This document shows positions 21,782-34,482 of a stretch of DNA of 64,000 nucleotides, piece after piece. Below the pieces are notes generated by a model. The model did not search any database and was not told where the DNA came from. It saw only the letters and a program-made list of their open reading frames with translations. Each line of letters opens with the position of its first letter. Position 1 is the first letter of the stretch. The DNA comes from Anaeramoeba flamelloides (lineage: Eukaryota; Metamonada; Anaeramoebidae), in the NCBI GenBank assembly GCA_027625915.1, contig JANTQA010000051.1, positions 4,154,501-4,218,500 on the forward strand, given 5' to 3'. Both the position numbers and the translations under genes were made by a program.

Positions 21782-24700
21782 TTAAGAAAGATGGAAGCTA
21801 TCTTGACCTTCGTTAATAGCTTGTAATAATTTGACTTTTAAAATATTTTTTGAAGAATAAGGAGGTATTTTTAAGAAGTTGACACAGGTCATGCATGTAG
21901 GCAATCTCGAATCTGTGTTAAAAAAGCGATCACTTTTAACAATGGTCAATTTGGGATTTAATTTGGCGATACCGCCAACGGGCAATCTTGATGATCCTGT
22001 ACAAAATTTAATAAAGGCTTTTTTTTGGTCATTATTAAAATTAGACAAAACTTGAACGAGCCATTTCACAATTTTGCTATCCTTATTATAGCCATGGTCG
22101 CAAATGATTGAATTTAATAATAATTTATCTGTCCATTTTTCAATTTCACCGTTGACTAACAAATCAATTTCTTGGTAGTTGAAAACATTTAAATGGCTAA
22201 TCGGCATTATTTTATTATAGCCCTTTGTAAAGGCATTTAATTGCTTTTTGATACCTGAATTCAAGAAATAATCCACAATCAAATTAACATATTTTTCAAG
22301 ATTGTTTATATTTAAAAAAGTATTTCCCCCATTTTGGATTAATTCGAATTTAGGATAGCCCGGTAAGGTAAAAGTAATAAAAAGATCTTGTAGCTCGATT
22401 CCATTGTATAATATATTTTCTTCCCCTCGTTTTTTTCTTTTGATTAATTTTTTACAATCCTTTAAAAACTTATATAGATCAGGTACAATATATTGCAAAT
22501 CAGAAAATTTTGGATTATGTCTTAATATATATTTCCAAAATAATAACGAAAATGGTAATTCTATATTCCTTTTATCCAAGATAGCCTTTGCGACGAAGGT
22601 TCCCATAAACTCAAAAACCATTAGAATTGATTTTTTCGTTTTAATATTATTTTGTAAAGGCAAAGGCCACAGACCATTGGGAGAATAAATATAATTCTGA
22701 TTATTGTTTACATCATTCTCCTTCTTCTTCTCCTTCTTCTTTTTTTGATTTTCATTTTCGTTATCATCATTCTTCAAACTATTCGAAAAGGTATCATACC
22801 AAATTGGGAATGGTATCTTCCTATTGCGAAGCTCATTTGAAATTAAAGTGAAAAATTCGTTGGTTGGCCCACTGCCTGTCCCAACTTCATTATAATATTG
22901 CACTTCTAAAATTGATTTCATTTTAATTTGAGGCATTTTCATTATAAAAATAGCCTGAGGCAATAAATTCTTTTCTCGATTTATTCTAACTTTAAACCGA
23001 GGAATCCGAGGCAAGGGCACATTTCTAAATTTTTCGACATGTCGATCGACATGCTTTTCCAATTCCTTTATTGTCCTTTGAATGCCTAGTGATGTTCTGT
23101 TAAAATATTTGAATCTCGTTTGGAAATCAAATAAAAATTTATATTCACTCAACATCAATTCATGAATCCAATGCGGTATTAGCCCCCAGCAGACTGGCTT
23201 TATTAAATCTAATTGTCTATTTACGATCGAAGATAATCTTTTTGAAATAAATTTCTTTGGCGAGACTTTGATATTTTCGTTGTTTAGCTGATTTAATATA
23301 TTGAGGAAAATTATTATTTCAATAATTCTCTTTTTATTATATCCCGCGCCATCTTTCCTTGACTCTGTATACGAATCTTCATCATCGGATGAATCATCAT
23401 CATCATCATATTTTTTATCATTGTAATATCTATTGTAATATGATGACGTAGATGATGACGATACAGAAGAGAATTTTCTTTGCTTTAATACCGGGATATA
23501 AATGTTTTTGATAATTTCTTTATATAAATGGTCTTCTTCTTTTTTATTTATTTTTATAACTTTTGCTTCATGCACCTTAACAATTTTATTATAATAATCG
23601 TTTTTATCCTTATTAAAATTTTGTTTATTAATATTCAAATCACTTTTCTGATTGATTCTTCGATAGGTAATGTTGATTCTATTATTGCTACTATTGTAGC
23701 CGCCATAATCATAGCTACGATAGTTATAACTGTAATTTGTTTTTTTATTTGGATCGTTCTGATCCTTGTTCTTATATTTGGGGTTATTCAAAATCTTTTT
23801 AATCTCCTGTAAAGGATTGGTTTGGTATTTTAATTGCTTGCCGTTTAAAGTAAAAATTAACGAATGATTATTTTCTTGGAAAAAGAGCTGCTTTGAATCA
23901 AAACTAAATAAAGGTATTTCATTAACTCTTTCAGAAAAGCCTTGGATCGTCGTTTGATAATTTGGCCGAACCGTGGATTCCAAGAAATTCAGTTGGTTAC
24001 CCGGAAATATTGATTCTGTAGCTTTTTTAACCTTTTGCCAAACAATCCTTTCAACAGATTCCATTGTGATCGTATGATCTAATGGTAAGGAATATGACGA
24101 AAACTTTTTTAAAGTTGTTTGTCCCTTTTCAGGTGCAAAATATCCCGTTATTTGATTTTCTAAAAATGAAAATGGATCTTCAGTATTCGTTCTACTATTC
24201 GAATATTTCGAAATATAAAAGCTTTCAATTCTTTCCAAATAAAGATGAAGAATATCAATTAATTTATTTAAGAATTTTTGAATAGAATTGTTTTGAAGGT
24301 CTTTTTTAAAAAAGTTGTTATAAAAGCAAAGAAAGGCTTTTTTGTGGCCCAGATATTTTAAAATAATTGGAATGATTCCCATTTCTTCGATATCAGTAAT
24401 ACTAAATTGATATTTAATAAAATATTTTTTAAATTTTCGAAGAAAATCATCTTCAATTGTTTTTGTTTCATTTTCTTTTTCTTTTTCTTTTTCTTTTTCA
24501 TTTTCATTTTCATTTTCTTTTTCATTTTCATCTTCATTTTCATTTTCTTTTTCTTTTTCTTTTTCTTTTTCTTTTTCTTTTTCGTTGTCTTTGTCTTGCT
24601 TTTCCTCTTCTTTTTCTTGATTTTTTTTTTGTTCTTGATCTAATTTTTCATCTTGTTTTTCTAATTTTTCATCTTTTTCAATTTCTCTCCCTTGCTCATC

Positions 24701-27139
24701 TTCGCATTCTTCTTTTTTTAAATCTTCCTCTTCCTCTTCCTCTTCTTCTTCTTCTTCAACTTTTTTTTTTGCACTCAATAATAATTCTCTTAATTTTAAT
24801 AATTTTGAATATTCGTTTGTTTGCAAATTTTTTTTTAAATTATTAAAGCATTTTGATAATAAATTTGTTGATAATTTCCTAATAATATCATAATTATATT
24901 TATCAGAAGAACTGTTACTATAATAGGACGAAGAATAATAATAACTTGAGCCTTTTTGTGTCTTTTGCTCATTATTTCTTGTACCATAGCCTATCTGTGA
25001 TTTTGATAAATTATTTTTTTCATTTCCATTTACATTTTCGTTCTTCTTGCTATTTGGTATTTGCGGTGGCTCTCTTCTTTTTGTTTTTTTTAACATTTCC
25101 TTTCTCCTCAATTCCTTTTGCATTTGCTTTTTATTCACAATTCTTTGACTTTGAAGAGACGATTTCCCATTCATTAATTTATCCTTTAAAAAATTTAATT
25201 CATTAATTATTCCTTCTTTATTAAGCAATACCTTGAAATCCTTTCCAAAGTGTTTCATTATTTCAACAATTATTTGCAATCCGATTTTTACAAAATTTTC
25301 ATTTCGATGATTAATTACATTACAAATAAAAATCTCAAAATCTAATTTTAATAAAATTTTTTTCAATAATTTTAATTGTTCGTCTGTATTGCTAATACGG
25401 ATGATTCTTAAAATGATTTTTAAGCATTTTAAACGAATCGAATTATTGATGGAAGAATTTTGCCAGCCAAGAATCTTTTGAAAGATTTCCTCAATTAAAT
25501 ATTTATAAGCCTCCCTCCCCTCTTCTCTTAATATCCAGGGTGATAATAAATTTTTCTTATAATCATCAATTAAAAATTGCACATCCAAAATAATATCTTC
25601 AAATTGGGTTTCTAATTCTTTTCTTCGATTTTTTTGTTCGATTTTATAATCTTGGATTTCTTTTTCTTCCTTTTTTTTTAATTTATTTTCATATTCTATT
25701 TGCTCTTCGATTTCTTTTTGACGTTCTATTTCTTCTTGGAGTTTTAAATCTTTTTCAGTTTCAATTTGTTTTCTGATTTTATTTTCAATTTTAATTTGTT
25801 CTTCGATTTCAGTTTGCAAAATATCATTAAATTTTGTTTGATCATTTGAAAAGAATGAAAAATATTCGTCTTCTTCTTCTTCTTCTTCTTCTTTATTTTG
25901 ATCAGATTTTTTTTCTACTTTTTTTTGTTGTTCTTCCTCTTGCTTTCCACCTTTTTCCTCTCTAGTTTCCATTTCTTTAATTTGCTTATCATTAATTTTT
26001 TTTTTTCTTTCATTTATTAATTCTTTCTGTAATTCTATTTCCTTTTTTTGAGTTTGTACATCTAATTCTAACAGTTTGGCTCTCTTTTTTTGTTCCATAA
26101 TCTGTTGTTTTAATGCAATTAAATATTCTTTTTTATTTTTCTTTTTCAATTCTTCTAATTTTTCGTGTTCAATTTTTATTTTTTTATCTTGTTCCTTTTT
26201 TTGTTTATTATCAATAACTGATATTTTGACTTCTTGTTTTTTCTTCTGTTTAATTTCATTTATCACCTCATTTTCGGAAGACGAAGATTCACTTAATAAA
26301 TCAGAATTAAGTTGTTGTTTTTTTTTGCTATTTTGAATCGTTTCTTTTTCTGATTGTTTTTTTTGATTTGTAGATTCATATTTATTATTATCATACTTCA
26401 CATATAAACCATCTGTTGAATCCTCTTTATCAGATTGTGAATTGCTAAAGAAACGATTAACATTGAAAAGATCTTCATCTTCTTGTTTTTGTTTCTGTGT
26501 TGTATTTTGCTTATTTGTTTCAGTTTTTGATTTTGTATAAGAATATGTTTTATTAGTTAACTCCTGGCTTTTATTATATTTGTTTACACTTGAATTTGGT
26601 TTATTTGTTCCATATCCATATCCATATGTATAATTATTATTAGAATAATAATTAACCTTGGAGTGTTTGCCATTAGTTACAGTTTTTTTAGATTCATTAT
26701 TTTTCTTGGAATCTAAATCCCAATCAGAATATAAATCCTTTTCAAAACCAACTAAAGGTTCTGGTTCTGGTTCTGGTTCTGATCCTAATTTTGATGTTGA
26801 TTTCTTATTGAATTCTGATCCTGATCCTGATCCTGATCCTGATCCTGATTCTAATGGAAACTGTGAATAATCGTAATCATAAGAATAATAAGTATTTTTA
26901 TTATTCTTTGTTTTTTTTTTGTTATTACTACTCTTAATTTCTTTATCATTAGTACTTGTAGTTGTTCGTTTTGTATTAGATCTATTGGAATTGGTAGTAT
27001 ATTTGTTATTTGAATCTGTATAAATGTTGTTGTTGTTATTATTCGAACCGTATCCATAGCTGGAACCATAATATGAATTATAACTATAATTAGAACTGGA
27101 TCCATATTTTTTCACAGGAGGTTTCTTGTTTGTTGATGT

Positions 27140-27171
<32 letters not shown>

Positions 27172-28339
27172 CTGTTGTTGTTGTTGTTTTGGTGTTGTTG
27201 TCCTTGGACTGAGAAGAAGAGGAATAGAAATTATTATAAACAGATCCATAACTACTTTGATATGATGATCCATATCCACCATAGCCAGATCCATAACTAC
27301 CATAGGTTGATTCATAACTACCATAAGAATTTGGAGAATAAGAAGATTTGTATTTGGGCGTTTTTGAACCATAATAAGAAGAGTAGCGAGACGAGCTGCT
27401 GCTTTTTTTTTGCTTTTGAAAGATATCCTTTGGATCCTCCTGTTTTGGGATTAAGCAATTTAATAAGGCAATAATTGGGGTTCTTGAGCTATGCTCAATT
27501 AAAGAATTGTAATCCATTAATTCGTTAAGTAATTGGAAAATTCCTTCTTTCCAGGCAATCTCAATGGTCCCCTTTCGAGTTTGAGAAAGCAGTTCAGCAA
27601 GCATTTCAATTAAACCGGTAATGGTAAATGGGCTCAGTGTTTGCCTGGTTTGAAAAGATAGGCACCTAACAATTGATTTAAACAATTTTGAGCTGACAAA
27701 GGAGAGTGGGATTTTGTTCTCCTTCGAAGAGTAATTATAGCCACCAAGAAAATAATCCTTTGCGCGGATCAGAGCCAGCGAGGCCAAGTCGAGCACACGA
27801 GGGTTTTTGTTGAGCAAAACCGTACACAGCTGGGGTAACGCATCCTGGACTATTTGATCTGCATTGTAAGGAATGCTCCGAAGCATGTTCGCGGCAGTTT
27901 CGGCAATCTTCTGTTGCGTAATGACCGCACACTTGGGGAAAACCTTCAGAACCTTCGATAGCCCGCCGCCTTTTAACATGATCTGGTTTTGATCATGCGT
28001 CAACACCTCGACCAAGTCAACAATAACTTCAACAATCTCCTTGTTGTCCCTATTTGAATCCAATTTCCGAAAGATTGTCCTGGACAACGGGCAAATCATA
28101 CCTGCAATTGTCGGCGCAGACTGAACCATATTTTGCAAACATCTGATCGACAAAATTGTTATTTGGGTGGACGTCGAATATTTTATTAGAGACTCCAAAA
28201 CCCGAATCAACTTTTTGTAATCAAGATTTGACACAAACCTCTCGCCTGAGAGTAAGATGATCTGTGATAAGTCTTGAAGACAATCAATTTGTTTTTGTAA
28301 GTCCTTACTTGTTTCAAGAGTCCGAAGTAGATCTGACAT
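21782..28339 (-). CDS. UFD4/TRIP12/UPL3-type HECT E3 ubiquitin ligase
   Basis: A single exon of 2185 codons. Residues 1-310 are armadillo-like helical repeats as in TRIP12/UFD4/UPL3 (ILLSGERFVSNLDYKKLIRV..., LKGGGLSKVLKVFPKC). Residues about 313-450 are Ser/Tyr/Gly-rich with YGSY/GYGGYGSSY motifs, then polyQ-free Asn, GSGS and EPEP tracts (to about 525). Residues 640-1290 are charged coiled coil and KEKE/NENE tracts. Residues about 1800-2185 form the HECT domain, with LEVQYYNEVGTGSGPTNEFF, a low-complexity insert in its N-lobe, catalytic Cys2152 in MTCVNFLKIP, and the family-typical tail EGQDSFHLS. UFD4/TRIP12 ligases act in ubiquitin-fusion degradation and extend K29-linked chains; that is family knowledge. 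The armadillo end is less AT-rich than the middle. Start at 28339: first ATG, directly followed by the conserved repeat. Confidence 0.93.
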
Positions 28340-29236
28340 TTTGGAAATATTTATAAGACTGTGTTGTTTTGATTAATGAATTTTTACTTTGCGTTCAATT
28401 TTATGAAAAGAAAACCCAAAAAGATAAATAAAAAAAATATCTCAAGGAAAGAGTGGAAAAACAAAAAAGAAAAAAACAAAAAAAATGCTAAAAATGAAAT
28501 ATTTCTGTTTCTAATTTGGAGAGAAAATTATCAAACAAATCAGTTTTAGGTGTTTTTATTCTTTTCAAGATAACACGTCATAAAAAATATTTTCTAGTCT
28601 ATTTAATTTTTTTTTGTTTTTGAAAAGAAACATCAATCAAAGGAGAAATCCGTGAATTTTTTATGTTTGAAGAATTTTTAATGACTTTTTATAAGTTCTA
28701 AACTCTTTTAGTTCATGGTTATTTTTTTTTTTTTATTATTGTGTTTAGTTTTTTTGGGTAAAGTGCTTCTAAAAGTGTTTTGTGAGAAGTCGGAAAAAAT
28801 ATCTTGTGGATTTGTTCAAAGTATTTGGTAAACTTTAAATAAGTAGATTTGTATTTTCAAGAACTGTTTGTTTACTTGTGGTTTATCGAATTTGAAAAAT
28901 CTTAGTTGTACAATAAAAGATCCTACAAAAAAGAATTTGATTTTTAGTATTTTTTTTTAATTTTTCAGACACAAAAAGAAATATAAAAATCTAAGGGGAT
29001 TCCTGAATTTAATATCAACTCACCCCTTATGGCATTTATGGTAAATTCTGATTGATAAGTAAACTCTTTGTTCTCAAACTTGAACAAATCCTGTAAAAAA
29101 GATTCTTTAAATCCAAAGTTATATTTTGATAAAAAATTAAAATCAATTTTATCTATCAATTAAAATAATTTTCCGATCTTTGGTAAACAGATTATATTCT
29201 TGGAAAAATACAATTAAAAAAAAAAAGTTCAAAAAA

Positions 29237-29806
29237 TAAACTTTGACTAAGGTTGTATATTCGAAATTTCTTTGTATAATATTTCTTTCTGGTAAAAAGT
29301 AAAATATTTTTTTCACATATCAATTATTTTGTTAGAAATGACCTTTTAAGAATAAATAAGAGATCATTATAATACACACCTAAGAATCTCTGATATCCAT
29401 ATGAAGAAAGTCTAAAAATTAAATTATTTTCACAAAAATTAAAAAACTCAAAATATTTTTGAATGACTATTGAAAAAAACAACAAGGTTCATTTTGATTT
29501 TGATTGAAGATCAAATAAAATTCCAAATAGAAATAAATATCATTTCTCCTAGATTCATAATCTCACTTTTTCAATTACATTTATAATAAAATGTTTTTAC
29601 CAAGTGACTGAATATCGATCTTGTAATAAAATAAAAAATTTTCAAATGAATTAGAAATTAAAAAAAAAGAAAAAAGTAAAAAGTGAAAAAATGATTTCAT
29701 TTTCGAAATTTTCAAAATAAAATTTTCGTCAAATATCTGCTCAAGTCCTTTAAGTACATTTAACCGAGTTATTATAACCACACCCCTTTGGCAGGATGTA
29801 GTTCAT
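29237..29806 (-). mobile_element. CAGTCAAAGG-ended repeat (family A), diverged copy
   Basis: Right end ACCCCTTTGGCAGGATGTAG and left end TAAACTTTGACTAAGG are decayed versions of the family ends. Internally it shares CACCAAGTGACTGAATATCG-like sequence (family: ACCAAGTGACTATTGATCTT), AAGTGAAAAAATGATTTCA and ATATCTGCTCAAGTCCTTTA with 41777-42484. Old copy. Confidence 0.55.
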
Positions 29807-30732
29807 TAAAAAGTGCTTTAATCTAACTTTTAAAAATTAAGTTAAATATCCACAAACTTGATTGAGAAAAGAGTTTTTAATTTATATTGGGTATCTCTTT
29901 CATATATATTAAAATTTGTCAAGTTTCTGTTTGTTAGATGAAAATTTTTTAAAAATCAAGGTAAAATTGTATTTAATTGTATAACTAAAAATATTTTTAC
30001 AAAAAATAAATTTCAATTTAAGTATGTAACCGTTAAAGTAAAATCTTAATATATATTGTGATCGTTGTCAGTTCATGTTGTTGGTGATCGATAATGCATT
30101 TTATCCAATACTTATAAAAGCTAAATCAATAAATAAAAGGGGAGAATTCCAAAAATATAAAAAAATTTAGCATTCAATCAAAAAATAAAGATAAAAAAAA
30201 AGATAAAATGCTTTTATTAGATGGAAATATTGTTTTAAATTGTTTTTTAGTGGTTGATATTGTAAATATTTGCCTTTTTTAATCAATTTGTACAAATAAT
30301 CTTATTAATTTTCACTTTTACAAATATTTTGGCAATTTTCAATCAATTAGAAGAATAAAAAAAAACATTTTTACTTCTATAAAAATTTTGCAAAAATGGT
30401 GATTTGTAAAATATAAGAATATTATAATTTTATTATTATTATTTAAAACAAAATAAACAACTTTTAAAGAGATTATCATTTTTATTATTATTATTATTAT
30501 TATTGAAGATGTGTCTATTATACTATAGATGGTTTATATAGGAATTTTAAAACGAAGAATTAATTTAAATCCTTATATTTTGAGATTTTTAAAGAGAAAC
30601 ACAAACTGAAATTGTCGTAATGGTTTATATTCAATAAATAAATTGAAAAAAATTGAGGTTAAAAAACAAAATAAAAATAAAAGGGGATGAAAACAAGTAA
30701 TCTGAAAAAAAAAAAAAAAAATAATTTCTTAT

Positions 30733-31266
30733 AAAACATTTTCTAGTCAAAGGAAATCAGTTGTAATAAGTGAATTAGCATATAATTAAAGGGTTTGTAT
30801 TGTTATTAAAAGAAAAAATTGTTTTGAAAATTTCAAAATTGAAATCATTTTTTCAGATTTTTCTTTTTGTTCATGTTTTTTGTTTTTATTACCTGATTCA
30901 TTGCAAAAAATTTTTGTTTATTGTTAGGCACATAGATACTTTATCAAAAGATGTTGCTCTAATGCGATAGAAACAGTAAAAATGAATGTAGAGAAATCAT
31001 ATTTATTGTTATTGGGATTTTATTTGATCTTAATTCGAAGATAAAAATTAACATATTTGTTTTTCTCGATAGGTTTCCAAAGAATTTGCCCTTTTAAATT
31101 TTTAAGAAAATATTATTAAAATTTAGTTTTATTTTAGACTGATACCAACTATCCTATGATCTTTATTTTTCTTCTTAATGTATATTTTTTTTCTTGAAAG
31201 GCCAATTATAAAAAATATTTTATATTTTGAAAATATACTACCCCCTTTTACTTAAAAAAAAGTTTA
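30733..31266 (+). mobile_element. CAGTCAAAGG-ended repeat (family A), diverged copy
   Basis: Left end TTTTCTAGTCAAAGGAAATC, internal TGAAATCATTTTTTCAG and GATTTTATTTGATCTT blocks, and right end CTACCCCCTTTTACTT followed by AGTTTA match the family order. It is opposite in orientation to the copy at 29237-29806. Confidence 0.5.
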
Positions 31267-31464
31267 TTAAGAACACCCAAAATCATATTCATGATATTGT
31301 TGGTTAATTTAATATAATTTTATAATTGTTCATAAATGTTCATCTGGGGATCATTAATTACTTTTTGTTGAGAATTCTTTTTTTTATTTGATCTATTTTT
31401 TTTTATTCTTGATATTTTTTATCTTTGCCTATCTATTTTTTATTCTCAAGTTAATCATAAACCC

Positions 31465-31990
31465 CAATCCAAAATTTCTACCACCTCGAAATTAAATTTT
31501 CAAAATAAAAATCTTCTTTAATCAATTCAAGAATAAATACCAAATTACTATCATTTAATAATTGGAATTTTCACACTTTTTTATAAATTACTATACCCAC
31601 ATAACAAAACATAAATAAAAATCATTACTAATAAATTAAAGAGTGTTTAAAATTTTTGAGAGAACACAACAAAAAAATACATTAGTAAATTTGTTTAAAT
31701 TCTATTAGGAATATTGATCGATCAAAGGTTAGATACTACCCACCAATTTTATTTGAGTTCTTCTATTTTGAACAACTCAGATTTGATCTAATACCAATCA
31801 GTTGAAAAAAAATTTGATCGACTAAAACAAGTTATGTAATTCAATATATGAAATCAAAAAAAAAAACTAAAAGATGAAAAAATGATTTTCATATTTTACA
31901 AAAATGAAAATTATTTCTAATTTGAATGAAATTGTATTATTGTGATTATCTGGGGGTTTTTATGTGTGTGAAAAATTCTGAATTTTAGTT
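31465..31990 (-). repeat. Interspersed repeat family B, copy 3 (inverted); family D copy adjoins at 31300-31460
   Basis: The segment is the reverse complement of the 50490-51045 copy: AAACCCCAATCCAAAATTT, then ATTGATCGATCAAAGGTTAG, TTTTATTTGAGTTCTTCTAT, GAAAAAATGATTTTCATATT. Immediately left, ATAAATGTTCATCTGGGGAT marks an inverted family D copy, so two families are juxtaposed as they are near 50.5-52.5 kb. Confidence 0.5.
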
Positions 31991-32999
31991 TACTTTAATA
32001 TTTGATTGTATCAGTGTTAATTAGTAATTAATTGATTTCTTTTCATTTATAACTTTTTTTCAGAGTAAATATAAAAATTTTCCTATGTAAAAAATGGCAA
32101 AAAATCAAATTTATTATTTTTTGTGTTTTTTTAATATAATAAATCCTAAAAAAAAATAAACCTATATTCTTCGGAATTTAGAAAATAAACTCTAATAACT
32201 TTTTTATATTGGAAAAATAGTTATTATTAAAGGTTAATAAATATCGAATAATGTTTTTAAATAATTAAATGCCAATTTAATAAATAACAAACTGAATTTT
32301 TTGAAAGTTCATGAAACCCTTAAATGACTATTTACTCTTATTTATTCCTTCTTACCCAAAAGTAATAGAATGATTATTTGCACAAAGATAGATGGAAGCC
32401 TGATATTCAACTTCATTTATCAACTATAGAGAAACAAGTTATCATTTTTAAAAAAAGTTCACAATTCTCATTTAAATTTTCAGTCAAAAGATCTAATCAT
32501 TTTTTGTTGTATTTATGGAAAAAATTAGAAAAAGAATATTTTGCAAAAATATTTTTATTTTGAAGAGAATCTCACTTTTGGTAATATCAGAGAGTCTATA
32601 CGAACAAATAAACTCGTTATTTCTAATCTTAATTTAAAAACATAATAAAAATAAATCCAATATTAAATCCTTGAAGATCTAAAAAAAATTGATCATCTAT
32701 TAAATTCACAAGTATGTAATTAAATTACTTGATATCTAAAAGATTAGAAAATATTTTTTTCAAATATTAAGAGTATAATGTATGGTTTTTTATATTATTA
32801 AAATCGGTTATTTCATAATATCTTTTTATTATTGGATTATTTATTTGAATTTGTTTTATTGGTTTGAAAATGTTTAAAAAAATGAGAAATAATTGTAAAG
32901 TCTATTGATATATTTGATCTCTTGGTTATTATTAACTCATTGGGATTATTGAGATTATGTGATTAATTATTGATTATAAATAATAGAATTAAAAAGTAT

Positions 33000-33536
33000 T
33001 TCTTAAGATTATATACCTAATTTTCTAGGTTTTAAAAAAGTATTTTGGTGAATTTTTAATTTGATTTTTGGTTTTTTTTCTCAAAATTTTTTATTCAACA
33101 AAAAGAAAAAAATTGATTTGAACTGTTCTTAGAATGAAAAAAATTTATTTTTTAAAAGTTGAAAATAAATATTGGAATTTTATTGAAATTGAGAAGATTT
33201 TTTATCCTGGGTTATTTTATCACTTAGTGGTTTCATTTTTAAAGTGTGAGTGTACACAATTCCTTCGGAGATAATAAGACTTCTTTCTTCTTTAACAAGA
33301 ATAATTTTTTTGAAATAATTAAGAAATATGTTGAATTTGAAATTTTTCAAAAATGAGAAAAAAGTGATCAAACGTTTAAAAACAATAATTCATTTCGGAA
33401 AATAACATTAAAAGTAAATTTCCTTTTATAGCACTCGATTTTTACTTATTTTATTAAATTTCAAGAAGCGGCAAAATTTTTTTTAATTTGCTCTTAAATT
33501 TACTTGAAGATTTTTTTTAGTTTACTAGCCCCTTAA
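33000..33536 (+). mobile_element. TTAA-ended family, medium-length diverged copy
   Basis: Co-linear with 57690-58238: GTGGTTTCATTTTTAAAGTG, GTACACAATTCCTTC, TAAGACTTCTTTCTTCTTTA, GATCAAACGTTTAAAAACAA. Its right end is TTTACTAGCCCCTTAA. The left end is not clear. It sits about 140 bases upstream of the ARPC4 start codon. Confidence 0.5.
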
Positions 33537-33677
33537 TGTAAAATTGAATGTACTTTTTTGAAGAACCAAAACCCGTTTTTCATTTTGTTTTCCTCAATAC
33601 ACACCAAAACCTTAAATAAAATCTCTCAAGAAAAAATCATTTTCTTTAAAATTGAAAGTTTCAAAAATTAATTTCTT

Positions 33678-34482
33678 ATGGTAATTTTGTCCTCACACTT
33701 TTCCTTTTTTTTATTGCAAAGATGACTTTTGTTTGTGGATTCTCAAAAATCTTCTTTTTTTTCTCTTTTTCTTTTTTTCTCTTCAATAATTTTTAAATGA
33801 AAAAAAAAATAAACAAAAACAAAAACAAATAAAAACAAAAAAGGCACAAACACTTAAACCTTACTTAGATTGTATAAGAAAAACACTTGAATCTGCAATC
33901 TGTCTTCAGAATTTTGCATCACAAGTTGTTGAACGACATAATAAACCAGAGGTCGAAGCACAAACAAGCAAAGAACTCCTTGGAAACAAAGTTGTAATTT
34001 CACGTACCAAAAATGAAAGGGTGTGTATTGAATCTTCGATCAACTCTACAAGAATTAGCATCTCCTTAAAAAACTCTGACGATCTTGAAACAATTCTGAC
34101 AAAGAAATTTATGAGATTTATGACTATTAGAGCTGAAAAGTTTTTTATCCTAAGAAGAAAAGCTGTTGAAGTAGAATTTTCTTTTTTTTTTCTTTTTTCT
34201 TTTTTCTTTTTTCTTCTTCCAAAAATTATTTTTTAAAACATTTTTACTTTTTCTTTTTCTTTTTGTCTTGTTTTTTTCTTTTTAAAAAATTAAAATAATA
34301 AGGGATATGATATCAGTTTGTTAATCACCAACACACACACAGAAGAGATGTACAAACATAAATTAATTGATTTTGTCATTGAGTTTATGAAAAGTATTGA
34401 TTCTGAAATTAATAAAATGAAACTACATGTAAATCAAAGAGCAAGAGTTGTTGCTGTTCAATTTTTAGAACAATTTAAATAA
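33678..34482 (+). CDS. ARPC4: ARPC4, Arp2/3 complex 20-kDa subunit (three exons)
   Basis: Exons 33678-33680 (ATG only), 33844-34170 and 34303-34482 encode 169 residues, almost exactly the length of human ARPC4 (168). The match runs end to end: [20 protein letters not shown], then [76 protein letters not shown] and [18 protein letters not shown]4 forms the structural core of the Arp2/3 complex with ARPC2 and supports branched actin nucleation. Intron 2 (132 bases, GTAGAA...AAG) joins in phase 0 exactly where the protein alignment demands. Intron 1 (163 bases) begins GTAATT directly after an ATG and ends AAAAAG before GCA; that first exon is inferred because no in-frame ATG precedes AQTLKPYL. 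The gene lies beside a TTAA-family element. Confidence 0.93.

Larger units (their letters stand above)
28340..33677. other. AT-rich spacer between divergent HECT and ARPC4 genes
   Basis: The left end is the 5' flank of the HECT gene and the right end that of ARPC4, so both promoters are here; no motif is recognised. The spacer contains two copies of the CAGTCAAAGG-ended family, inverted copies of families B and D, a TTAA-family copy, and an ATT microsatellite near 30485-30505. Nothing else in it reads as protein. Confidence 0.5.

Noticed and set aside
24358-24846. Open frames opposite the UFD4-type gene rich in Phe or Met/Lys
   Set aside because: They mirror the KEKE/NENE and poly-Glu coding tracts of the real gene.
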